DNA from: Rhodothermales bacterium
GTDB taxonomy: Bacteria > Bacteroidota > Rhodothermia > Rhodothermales > UBA10348
DNA length: 64,000 nucleotides
NCBI GenBank assembly: GCA_028284865.1
Contig: JANQQV010000009.1
Coordinates: forward strand, 97,245-161,244
Direction of reading: 5' to 3'
Numbering within the stretch: position 1 is the first letter of the stretch; each line of letters starts with the position of its first letter. Both the position numbers and the translations under genes were made by a program. The notes beneath the pieces were generated by a model. The model saw only the letters and a program-made list of their open reading frames with translations, ran no database searches and was not told the DNA's origin. Positions 35,603-44,076 of this stretch are shown piece by piece.

Positions 35603-35707
35603 CACACCATTGGTGAATAATTTACGTGCGAAAGGTGAAGGATACGCAATAATATTCAGTCTAGGGACTTATATTGAGCTCATCACTATCAGTACACGGG
35701 CTGAGTA

Positions 35708-36181
35708 ATGAGACGTCTCCAGGTAGAACTCCTTGACCAGAAGCTGGAAGCTTTCTTGCCGTTGCAGGAAGAATCCATGCCCACCACGGGCTGGATCCGG
35801 TTTGTGCGCAAGTCCATCGGCATGTCGCTCAGACAGCTGGGCGAGCGCATGGGGATCACAGCACAATCCGTGTCCGATATTGAGAATCGGGAAGCTGAGT
35901 CCAAGGTGACGTTGGCCACGCTTCGTGACGCAGCGGAAGCACTTGACATGCGCCTCGTGTACGCCATCGTTCCCAAGCATGGAACGATGAAAGACATGGT
36001 CCGTCGCCAGGCTCGGAAACTGGCTGAAGATGCGGTTGCGCGGACCTCGATTTCCATGTCGCTTGAAGAACAATCTGTACCGAGAGAGGAGCTGCTGCGC
36101 GAAGTGGACTACCTCGTCGAAGAACTCATGCGAAAGAACACGCGCACGTTCTGGAATCAGCGCGATGAAGATCGTGCCTGA
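35708..36181 (+). CDS. Mobile mystery protein A (HTH antitoxin)
   Basis: A 157-residue protein. The HTH core is SIGMSLRQLGERMGITAQSVSDIENREAESKVTLATLRDAAEALDMRLVYAIVP, and the overall layout (LLDQKLEAFLPL at the start, VPREELLREVDYLVEELM near the end) matches the mobile mystery protein A family. It is paired with mobile mystery protein B 39 bases downstream. By analogy to other HTH/Fic pairs it should regulate and neutralise the Fic partner; direct proof is lacking. Confidence 0.85.
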   Translation: MRRLQVELLDQKLEAFLPLQEESMPTTGWIRFVRKSIGMSLRQLGERMGITAQSVSDIENREAESKVTLATLRDAAEALDMRLVYAIVPKHGTMKDMVRRQARKLAEDAVARTSISMSLEEQSVPREELLREVDYLVEELMRKNTRTFWNQRDEDRA

Positions 36182-36220
36182 TCCACGGACGTCTGGAAAC
36201 GCCGAACCTCAGCATTCATC

Positions 36221-36844
36221 ATGAGTCGTCCATCTTCAAACGGTGACGGTACCCGCCCGGAGCGTCCATTCGGGGCCACCATCCTTTCCGAAGAGGAGAA
36301 GGAAGGTTTGCTGATCCCGACCGTCATTCTCCGTCGCGACTTGGATCGCTTCGAGCAAGCCAACATCCAGGAAGCGCGGCTCTTCTATGCCAACCACAAC
36401 CGAAGCGTGGACTGGTTGCTATCACGAGAGGGAGTGCGCACGGTTCATCAACGGATGTTCAATCAAGTCTGGACGTGGGCTGGGACTTACCGGAAGACGG
36501 GAAAGAACATCGGTGTCGAGCCTGAGCGCATCCAGGTAGACCTCGAGACGTTGCTCGAAGATGCACGATTCTGGCTGGCCAACGAGACGTTTCCGCCCGA
36601 AGAAATCTGTGTGCGCTTCAAACACCGATTGGTGTTCATTCACTGCTTCCCCAACGGAAACGGTCGGCACGCTCGGTATATGGCCGATTTGCTGATCTCA
36701 AAGGCGTTCGATCTCCCCATGTTTTCCTGGGGCGGAGATATCCTCGGACGGAATCCAGATCTGCGGCGCACGTACATCATGGCGCTCCGTTCTGCCGACT
36801 CTGGGGATATCGGGCCCTTGCTGGCATTTGCGAGATCAGCTTGA
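36221..36844 (+). CDS. Mobile mystery protein B (Fic-domain toxin-like)
   Basis: A 207-residue protein with the Fic motif FIHCFPNGNGRHARYMADLL at about residues 141-160: catalytic His, then a PNGNGR loop for nucleotide phosphate, with Asn in the place of the usual Asp/Glu. Fic proteins transfer AMP or related groups to protein targets. The N-terminal LLIPTVILRRDLDRFEQ is typical of the mobile mystery B family. The first gene of the pair encodes the HTH protein. The active site appears complete. Confidence 0.88.
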   Translation: MSRPSSNGDGTRPERPFGATILSEEEKEGLLIPTVILRRDLDRFEQANIQEARLFYANHNRSVDWLLSREGVRTVHQRMFNQVWTWAGTYRKTGKNIGVEPERIQVDLETLLEDARFWLANETFPPEEICVRFKHRLVFIHCFPNGNGRHARYMADLLISKAFDLPMFSWGGDILGRNPDLRRTYIMALRSADSGDIGPLLAFARSA

Positions 36845-36889
36845 GTCGGCAAGGCTCACCGGCAAGGCATCACAGAGGTTGATCAGCCC

Positions 36890-37108
36890 TCAGTCCGGCA
36901 GTTGAAACAGCTCTTCAACTGTGCACTCCAGCACTTGGGCCATCTTTAGGGCCAACTCCGTGGATGGAACGAAGTGACCGTTTTCGATGCTGTTCACGCT
37001 CTTGCGAGTGACACCAATCTGCTTGGCCAAGGCGTCTTGTGTCATGTCCTTCATCGCCCGACGAACCTTGAGTTTGTTGAGCAGGCGGGGATCGTCATTC
37101 GTGCTCAT
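36890..37108 (-). CDS. Small XRE-type HTH regulator
   Basis: About 72 residues from ATG 37108, which overlaps the upstream stop by four bases (ATGA); GTG 37117 is an alternative. The sequence DALAKQIGVTRKSVNSIENGHFVPSTELALKMAQVL is a Cro/C1-type helix-turn-helix, followed by a short VEELFQLPD tail. This compact class often represses its own operon with a membrane partner. Confidence 0.88.
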   Translation of the reverse strand: MSTNDDPRLLNKLKVRRAMKDMTQDALAKQIGVTRKSVNSIENGHFVPSTELALKMAQVLECTVEELFQLPD

Positions 37109-37560
37109 CGGCTCCACAGGATCTGGTAACGGAGGACGGCGATTCCGATGCCGCCTGCCATGGTCGAGGTAGCGGCGACTGGGATCGAAAGGAAGTGCGG
37201 ATCAAAGAAGGAGAACGTCAGGATCATCACAACCTGGATCATGAGCATCACAGCGAATCCCCAAGTGAATGCCTCTTTCTGGATTCGCTGCAAGATTTCA
37301 TCGCCTTCGAGCTGAGCCCGGTACGCCTTACCGTCTTCTGTCTTGAAGATCCGCTGGTTCTTGAACATGGCGACCAAAAACAGAAGCCATGCCGCTGCGG
37401 AAGCCATGGAAGACGAAACGCTCAACCACTCGGGGCCGTGCGCTTCGATGACGATGTGCTGAATGGCAAGGAGGATAGATCCAGTTGCAGCGCTGAACGC
37501 GACCAGTCGTTGATTGGCGTCCACGCGCTGTTCAATGGGCGAAAGCTGAGTATTGGACAT
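37105..37560 (-). CDS. Four-helix membrane protein paired with HTH regulator
   Basis: A 151-residue protein with about four hydrophobic helices (VAFSAATGSILLAIQHIV, ASAAAWLLFLVAMF, GFAVMLMIQVVMILTFSFF, AATSTMAGGIGIAVLRY) and a soluble charged segment between helices 2 and 3. No family is named with confidence. The small XRE regulator is translationally coupled downstream, a common bacterial two-gene arrangement of unknown role. Confidence 0.78.
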   Translation of the reverse strand: MSNTQLSPIEQRVDANQRLVAFSAATGSILLAIQHIVIEAHGPEWLSVSSSMASAAAWLLFLVAMFKNQRIFKTEDGKAYRAQLEGDEILQRIQKEAFTWGFAVMLMIQVVMILTFSFFDPHFLSIPVAATSTMAGGIGIAVLRYQILWSR

Positions 37561-37629
37561 GGTGTTGAGTCGTTAAGGTGTCATAAAGTAACACATACTA
37601 CTCAATATGAGAAATGAAGGTTGCAGTTT

Positions 37630-37667
37630 GAAACCAGAAAAACGAAACCAGAAGTGCGAAACCAGAA
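37630..37667 (+). repeat. Three tandem GAAACCAGAA boxes
   Basis: GAAACCAGAA occurs at 37630-37639, 37644-37653 and 37658-37667, start-to-start 14 bases each. They lie between the divergent membrane-protein gene and the cysteate-synthase-like gene, so they could be an operator. Nothing else is evident in this stretch. Confidence 0.55.
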
Positions 37668-37767
37668 AACGTGATCAACCCGTTTCTCGCGTGCCGTATC
37701 TTTCGCAGGAGCACGACACTTGCACGTGCTTCACCTCTCGGATCTTTGCTCACATCCGCCATTCGGC

Positions 37768-39012
37768 ATGTCCAAATACCAGCTACGCTGCCTCGGAACC
37801 CAGGACCGTATCGAGGACGAATACACCGTCCGCTATCACGACAAAGCCCTGCTTCGCGCAGAGTATGCGAACGAAATCACTCCTCGTGACCTTCCCGGTC
37901 TTTGGAGATGGCTGGATTGGTTGCCGGTATCGAAGCAGGGAAGGCTCGACGCTGGAACGATCTGTTTCAAAAGCGAGGGGCTGGCCAAGGAGCTGATGCT
38001 GTCCAATCTGTGGATTTCCTTCCACGGATATTGGCCGGAGATGGGAGCAATGTGCCCAACCACCACCTTCAAGGACATGGAAGCAGTGACGACACTGCAG
38101 CGCCTTGAGGATCACAATGTCCCCGGTCTGATCTGCTCATCGGCAGGGAATACGGCCAGGGCTTTCGCTCATTTTGGTGGGCTGGCTGGCTATCCGATCC
38201 TGCTTGTCGTTGCCGAGAAGCACCTCGAGCGGATCTGGGTCCCCAAGGGACACCCAGTAGACAGCGTCAAAGTGATCGGCATCAAAGGCGGCGACTACGG
38301 GGATGCCAACGAAGTCACGTCCAAGATCTTGGAAGTAGGCGGATGGCGTCGCGAGGGAGGCGTGCACAACGTGGCTCGGCGCGATGGCATCGGTTCGCTG
38401 ATCTTGACGGCCATTGAAGCGATGGGTGAGATGCCCAAGCACTATTTCCAGGGGGTTGGCGGCGGACCTGGCCCGATTGGTGTGCATGAGATGGCTCAAC
38501 GCGCCATCGCAGCTGGATTCGCAGAGGGCCCGGTCCCCAGACAACATCTGTCCCAGAATGCCGAGTTCTGTCTCGTTCACGATGCCTGGCAAAAGCGCAC
38601 GTTTGAACTCACGCCGGCTGCTGAAGCCATTCACCCGCATGTATTCTCGGACGTCCTCTTGAATCGTGCACCGGCCTATTCCGTTCGCGGCGGTCTGTTC
38701 GACATGCTGGTGGAGTCTGACGGCGCCACGTATGCCGTCGACTACAAAGACGCTGAAGAAGCATTCGAGCTGTTCAAACGCAGCGAAGGCATTGATCCGT
38801 TTTCGGCAGGCGCTGTAGCACTGGCCTCGCTGAAACAGGCCATCTATCGTGGCGAAGTCCACCGGGACGACACGATCCTGCTCAATATTTCAGGAGGCGG
38901 CGGTCAGCGATTCATGGCCGAGCACGAGACCGAGGTGATCAAGCCTATCGCAATCGTCGACAAGGAAGAGGCGATTCGTCTGGGGCGCTCGTTCACGTAC
39001 GCTAACCAGTAG
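37768..39012 (+). CDS. Cysteate synthase-like PLP enzyme
   Basis: About 414 residues from ATG 37768; the frame is open to 37720 but homology begins SKYQLRCLGTQ. It belongs to the threonine-synthase-like fold-type II PLP family, with a large-domain segment TTTFKDMEAVTTLQRL (the lysine of FKD is the expected Schiff-base residue) and SSAGNTARAFA. Cysteate synthase makes cysteate from phosphoserine and sulfite. In archaea it feeds coenzyme M; in Bacteroidota/Rhodothermota cysteate feeds capnine-type sulfonolipids, which fits the organism. True threonine synthase is a possible confusion but the sequence is divergent from it. Confidence 0.72.
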   Translation: MSKYQLRCLGTQDRIEDEYTVRYHDKALLRAEYANEITPRDLPGLWRWLDWLPVSKQGRLDAGTICFKSEGLAKELMLSNLWISFHGYWPEMGAMCPTTTFKDMEAVTTLQRLEDHNVPGLICSSAGNTARAFAHFGGLAGYPILLVVAEKHLERIWVPKGHPVDSVKVIGIKGGDYGDANEVTSKILEVGGWRREGGVHNVARRDGIGSLILTAIEAMGEMPKHYFQGVGGGPGPIGVHEMAQRAIAAGFAEGPVPRQHLSQNAEFCLVHDAWQKRTFELTPAAEAIHPHVFSDVLLNRAPAYSVRGGLFDMLVESDGATYAVDYKDAEEAFELFKRSEGIDPFSAGAVALASLKQAIYRGEVHRDDTILLNISGGGGQRFMAEHETEVIKPIAIVDKEEAIRLGRSFTYANQ

Positions 39013-39185
39013 GTGCGGGACAAGCGCAGAGGCCTGACCATGTAGACGTGACGAGCGGCCGGCCTCGGGTGGTATTTCCCAGGCATTTTCGTCGGCTCTG
39101 CCAACCATTCTGGCGCAAGGGGTGTCCATGAGGTGATGACGGAAGACGCAGCCGATCATCACCGGCCCAGAACACCCCCAATTTC

Positions 39186-41579
39186 ATGTTCCGCAACTAT
39201 CTGAAGACGGCCCTTCGCGGGATGCGCCGTCATTCGAAGCAGTCCATCATCAACGTGTTGGGGCTGGCCGTCGGCTTTGTAGCTGGCTTCTTCATTCTCC
39301 TCTGGATCCAGGACGAACTGCGCTTCGATCGCCACTACTCGGAAGTCGATCAGGTCCACCGGGTCATGCGAACCTCGACCTACGGACCCGACCAGATTTT
39401 CACCTGGCCCGCCATCACGGCCAAGTTGGATGATGTCTTGGATGAGGAGTATCCCGAAATCGAGTTTGCGGCCCTACACACGTGGCCACAGAACATGTCT
39501 TTCCTGCGCGGCGAGATCACGTTTCGTGAATCCGGCTACCACGTGGGTCCGGACTTCTTCCGCATTCTGCAGCATGACTTCCTCGCCGGTGATCCGACGA
39601 CGGTTCTTCAGGCGCCAAGCGATGTGGTTCTGTCCAATACCATGGCCCGCAAATACTTCCCGGAAGTGTACGAAGGCGACGTTTCGGATGAGGTAGGGGC
39701 AATGGACGTGGTCGGGCAGACCATCACCCTCGAGAACCGAATGGAGTTGTCCATTACCGGAATTTTCAGGGATATCCCTCCGCAGGCGACCTTCCAGATG
39801 GATTATGCCATTGCCATGCAGGAGTACCTCAATCGCAACGATTGGGTGGATGACTGGGGCAACAACGGTTTGCGGATGCTGGTGCGACTCGTTCCCGGCG
39901 CAGATCTGAATGCGACCTCCGCAAAGATTCGCAACATCATCCAGGAGGCGACGGATTCCGAAAACGATGTCCTCTTCCTCCAGCCCTTCACCGACATCCA
40001 CCTGCGCTCAACCTATGACGCAGGCGTCCAGACCGGAGGTCGTATTGACATCCTACGCATGCTCGGGATTGTCGGGTTGTTCATTCTGCTGATTGCGGCC
40101 ATCAACTTTATGAATCTGGCCACGGCCCGCTCTTCGCAGCGCGCCCTGGAAGTGGGGATCCGAAAAACCTTTGGAAGTCAACGGTCGCACCTGGCCGGGC
40201 AATTCCTCGGAGAGTCGGTTCTCACTTCGCTATTCGCACTGCTGGTTGCCGTCATTGCGACATTGGCATTGCTACCGGGATTCAATGCACTCACGCAGAA
40301 GGAGCTACAGCTCGCTGACTTGACCACGCAGACCTGGTTGCAGTTCGGCGGTATTGCGCTCGCTTGTGGTGTGGTGGCTGGTTTGTATCCGGCTTTTTAC
40401 CTCTCGGCATTCAGCGTTATTGGCGTTTTGCGCAGGGGGGAACGCAACACCGGAAAGGGGACCAATCTGCGACGAGGGCTGGTGGTGCTCCAATTCACGC
40501 TGTCCATCATCCTGATTGTCGGCTCTTTCACGGTCTACAACCAGATCGACTACATCCGCACCAAGAATCTGGGCCTGGACCGACAAGACGTGTTTTACGC
40601 GAGGCTTGAGGGGCCCATGCACGCCCAGTATGACAGCTACCGGGCTCGGCTATTGGCCAATCCGGCAATCGAAAGCGTCACTGCGACATCGACCCACCCG
40701 CTGAGCGTGGGTAGCTCTACGGCCTGGGGAGTGCGCTGGGAAGGGCGAGACGAGGAGGATGACACACTTTTCAGCATCATTCAGGCCGACTACGACTTCA
40801 TTCCGCTGATGCGAATGGAAATCCTGTCGGGCCGAAACTTCTCCAGGGAATACGGGGCCGACTCCCTGAACCTGATTATCAATGAGGCTGCGGCGGCCGC
40901 ACTGCCGTGGGATGATCCGGTAGGCCAGGCCATCACGCATTGGGGCCATGAAGGCACCATCATCGGGGTAGTCCGCAATTTCCACATCAGCAGTCTGTAT
41001 CAGGAGATCGATCCGGCCGTTATCCGGCTGAATCCAGATGACGCTTGGCTTACCTACGTCCGTCCTGCGCCGGGGCAAACGGAGGCGGCGCTGGCTGCTT
41101 TTGAAGAGGTCTTCCGCGAATTCAATCCGGAATTTCCATTCGAGTACGACTTCGTTGACAGCTACTTCGAGCGGCAATACAACAGTGAAATTGTAGTTGG
41201 AAGGTTAAGCAGGGTTTTCACGGCTCTGGCCATCTTCATAGCCTGCCTCGGCCTGTTCGGTCTGGCGTCGTTCACGGCCGAAAGACGAACTCGCGAGATT
41301 GGGATACGGAAAGTACTTGGCGCCTCTGTGGCCGGCGTGGTTGGCCTTCTGAGCAAAGAGTTCATTGCGTTGACGCTGTTGGCCTTTGCGTTGGCCACGC
41401 CATTGGCTGCTTGGCTCATGAATCAATGGCTGTCCTCTTTCGCCTACCACGTTGAGCTTTCTTGGACCGTCTTTGCCGTCGCCATGCTCAGCGTGATCGT
41501 CATCACCTATGCCACAGTCGGTTGGCAATCTGTTCGAGCGGCGATTGCCAACCCGGCTGATTCCTTGCGATCGGAATAG
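39186..41579 (+). CDS. MacB/FtsX-type ABC transporter permease
   Basis: A 797-residue protein with two copies of the MacB-periplasmic plus FtsX permease architecture. The N-terminus LKTALRGMRRHSKQSIINVLGLAVGFVAGFFILLW is typical, followed by a large periplasmic domain, three helices (about residues 290-430) and a second periplasmic domain and FtsX block ending VGWQSVRAAIANPADSLRSE. Such permeases mechanically transmit force for export of peptides, lipoproteins or antibiotics, with a separate ATPase. No ATPase gene is adjacent. The paralogue follows at once. Confidence 0.9.
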   Translation: MFRNYLKTALRGMRRHSKQSIINVLGLAVGFVAGFFILLWIQDELRFDRHYSEVDQVHRVMRTSTYGPDQIFTWPAITAKLDDVLDEEYPEIEFAALHTWPQNMSFLRGEITFRESGYHVGPDFFRILQHDFLAGDPTTVLQAPSDVVLSNTMARKYFPEVYEGDVSDEVGAMDVVGQTITLENRMELSITGIFRDIPPQATFQMDYAIAMQEYLNRNDWVDDWGNNGLRMLVRLVPGADLNATSAKIRNIIQEATDSENDVLFLQPFTDIHLRSTYDAGVQTGGRIDILRMLGIVGLFILLIAAINFMNLATARSSQRALEVGIRKTFGSQRSHLAGQFLGESVLTSLFALLVAVIATLALLPGFNALTQKELQLADLTTQTWLQFGGIALACGVVAGLYPAFYLSAFSVIGVLRRGERNTGKGTNLRRGLVVLQFTLSIILIVGSFTVYNQIDYIRTKNLGLDRQDVFYARLEGPMHAQYDSYRARLLANPAIESVTATSTHPLSVGSSTAWGVRWEGRDEEDDTLFSIIQADYDFIPLMRMEILSGRNFSREYGADSLNLIINEAAAAALPWDDPVGQAITHWGHEGTIIGVVRNFHISSLYQEIDPAVIRLNPDDAWLTYVRPAPGQTEAALAAFEEVFREFNPEFPFEYDFVDSYFERQYNSEIVVGRLSRVFTALAIFIACLGLFGLASFTAERRTREIGIRKVLGASVAGVVGLLSKEFIALTLLAFALATPLAAWLMNQWLSSFAYHVELSWTVFAVAMLSVIVITYATVGWQSVRAAIANPADSLRSE

Positions 41580-41613
41580 ATTCGCGCCCCATCCTACCCA
41601 GACTCCCGACTCC

Positions 41614-44001
41614 ATGCTTCGCAATTACCTCAAGACGGCCATCCGCAGTATGCGTCGTCACCCGCTTTTCGCCGCCATCAATGTGATGGGGCTGGCGCTC
41701 GGTCTGTTCGTCGCATTCATGATCCTGCTCTGGGTGCGCGATGAGATGTCTTACAACACCATGTTCTCGGATGCCGATCGGATCATGGAAGTGATGCGGA
41801 CATCCACGAATGGAGGAATCGTTAGTACGACGAATTCAGTCACGGCTAATCTCGATGCCGTGCTTGATGAGGAGTACCCCGAAATCGAAATCGCGTCTTT
41901 GGTGGGGTGGAACTGGGATATCACGTTTGTGAACGGGGATCTCTCGTTCCGCAACGACACGCGATGGGCAGGACCCGAGTTCTTCCAGGTGGTCGACTAT
42001 CCTTTTGTCGCGGGAGATCCCTTGACGGCGCTTCAGGTGCCAGAGTCAGTCGTGTTCACCGAGTCCACCGCAGAACAGTATTTCCCGGGCATTTACGCAT
42101 CCGCACTGGACCGGAGGGCGGCCGCCCAGGAAGTTCTGGGGCAGTTTGTTCGATTGGAGAACCGTCTGGACGTCACGGTGACGGGAATCGTGGAGGACCC
42201 ACCGGCGAACGTGACCTACGGTTTCGAGGCATTGGTCCCATTTGAGGAGTACCGTCGGCGCAACAACTGGGTTGATGGCTGGGGAAACAACGGCTTCCGG
42301 ATGCTTCTGAAGCTCGCACCCGGCGCCGATCACGAAGTGGTGTCGGAGAAGATCCGGACCATTGTTCAGGACAATCAGGAATCCAGCACGTCGGTGCTGT
42401 TCTTGCAGCCGCTCAAGGATCGCCACCTCTGGTCGCGATATGAAAACGGTGTTTTGACGGGAGGCCGCATCGAATATGTTCGCATCATGGGTGTGGTCGC
42501 CCTGCTGATCCTGGTGATTGCGGCCATCAACTTCACCAATCTGACCACGGCCCGCAGCGCTCAGCGCGCCATGGAAATCGGGATCCGGAAGTCATTCGGC
42601 GGATCGCGATCGAGTCTGGCTGGTCAGTTCGTCGGAGAAGCGATGATGACCGCGGTCCTGGCGCTGATGGTTGCTGTAGCCGCCGTCGCGCTATTGCTGC
42701 CTGGATTCAACACCCTGACAGACAAGGAAATCGCTCTGGCTGGTTTGGGTTGGTCGGTCTGGGGAGCCTTCATTGGTTTGACACTCCTGACAGGACTGTT
42801 GGCCGGTGCCTATCCAGCGGCCTACTTGAGCAATCTGGGAATCATCCGGGTGCTTCGAGGCAGTTCGCGATCCACCGGGGGTGGTGGCATGCTGCGCCGG
42901 GCACTGGTCGTATTCCAGTTCGCCATTTCAGTCCTGCTCATCGTCGGGACAATGACAGTGTACAGCCAGCTCAACTACATCCAGACCAAGAATCTGGGAC
43001 TTGACCGCGAAAACGTGTACGTGATTGAGCTCGAGGGAGGGGCTCAGGACCAGTACACCGCGTTCAAGTCCCGCCTTTTGCAGCATCCGGGAATTCTGTC
43101 GATTTCGACAGGATGGGAAAACCCGTTCGATATCAATACCGGGACCAGCGATCCTGATTTCGACGGAAAAGATCCGGATGACAATACCTCCTATGCCGTG
43201 AGCGGCGTGGGCTACGATTTCGTAGAGACCCTCGGAATCGAATTGCTGGCCGGCCGCACGTGGGACGAGAGCCAGCCACTGGATTCGGCACACGTGATCA
43301 TCAATGAAGCTGCCGCTGCAACCATGCCCATGGCAGACCCGCTGGGTGAACGATTCAGTATGTGGGGTCGGGAGGGTGTCGTGCTGGGGATCGTCAAGGA
43401 CTTCCACACCCAGAGCATGTATGCTGAAATTGGCCCGCTTGTCATGCAGCTCAATGACGCTGACGGCGGGAATGCCTTCTTCCTGTTGGCACCGTCACAG
43501 ATCGCGTCCGCCATTGAGACCATTGAAGCGACGTATCGGGAGATGAGTCCTGAATTCGCGTATCAGGGTCGATTCCTGGACGATGACTACGACGCCATGT
43601 ATCGAAGCGAGGCGATCATTGGTACGTTGGCCAACTGGTTTGCCATCCTGGCCATCGTGATTGCCTGTCTCGGTCTCTACGGACTGGCCGCCTTTACCAC
43701 AGCGCGCCGAACGAAGGAAATTGGCGTCCGGAAGGTGCTGGGAGCCTCCGTTCCGTCCGTCATCATGCTGCTGACGCGCGAGTTCGCCATCCTGGTGGGT
43801 GTGGCGTTTATCGTCGCGTCCCCCATCGCCTGGTTCGTGATGAAAGACTGGCTGGCGAACTTTGAATACCACATCGAGCTGGGTGTCAGCATCTTTGGTG
43901 CAGCTGCGCTGGGATTGGTCATCATCACCTATGCCACCGTTGGCTGGCAGTCTTTCCGGGCCGCGGTAGCCAACCCTGCAGATTCACTGCGGACCGAATA
44001 G
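41614..44001 (+). CDS. MacB/FtsX-type ABC transporter permease, paralogue
   Basis: About 795 residues from ATG 41614; the frame extends back into the first permease but the start LRNYLKTAIRSMRRHP aligns with its paralogue. Same architecture: N-terminal helix, periplasmic domain, three helices, duplicated block, and the C-terminal VGWQSFRAAVANPADSLRTE. The two genes are 34 bases apart and clearly a tandem duplication. Substrate unknown; the ATPase partner must be elsewhere. Confidence 0.9.
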   Translation: MLRNYLKTAIRSMRRHPLFAAINVMGLALGLFVAFMILLWVRDEMSYNTMFSDADRIMEVMRTSTNGGIVSTTNSVTANLDAVLDEEYPEIEIASLVGWNWDITFVNGDLSFRNDTRWAGPEFFQVVDYPFVAGDPLTALQVPESVVFTESTAEQYFPGIYASALDRRAAAQEVLGQFVRLENRLDVTVTGIVEDPPANVTYGFEALVPFEEYRRRNNWVDGWGNNGFRMLLKLAPGADHEVVSEKIRTIVQDNQESSTSVLFLQPLKDRHLWSRYENGVLTGGRIEYVRIMGVVALLILVIAAINFTNLTTARSAQRAMEIGIRKSFGGSRSSLAGQFVGEAMMTAVLALMVAVAAVALLLPGFNTLTDKEIALAGLGWSVWGAFIGLTLLTGLLAGAYPAAYLSNLGIIRVLRGSSRSTGGGGMLRRALVVFQFAISVLLIVGTMTVYSQLNYIQTKNLGLDRENVYVIELEGGAQDQYTAFKSRLLQHPGILSISTGWENPFDINTGTSDPDFDGKDPDDNTSYAVSGVGYDFVETLGIELLAGRTWDESQPLDSAHVIINEAAAATMPMADPLGERFSMWGREGVVLGIVKDFHTQSMYAEIGPLVMQLNDADGGNAFFLLAPSQIASAIETIEATYREMSPEFAYQGRFLDDDYDAMYRSEAIIGTLANWFAILAIVIACLGLYGLAAFTTARRTKEIGVRKVLGASVPSVIMLLTREFAILVGVAFIVASPIAWFVMKDWLANFEYHIELGVSIFGAAALGLVIITYATVGWQSFRAAVANPADSLRTE

Positions 44002-44076
44002 GGGCAGGTGGCGAGAACGGGGGGAGGATGATACATTGAGCAATCGACGCTTCTGCTCAACCATCCTCCCGGTCTC

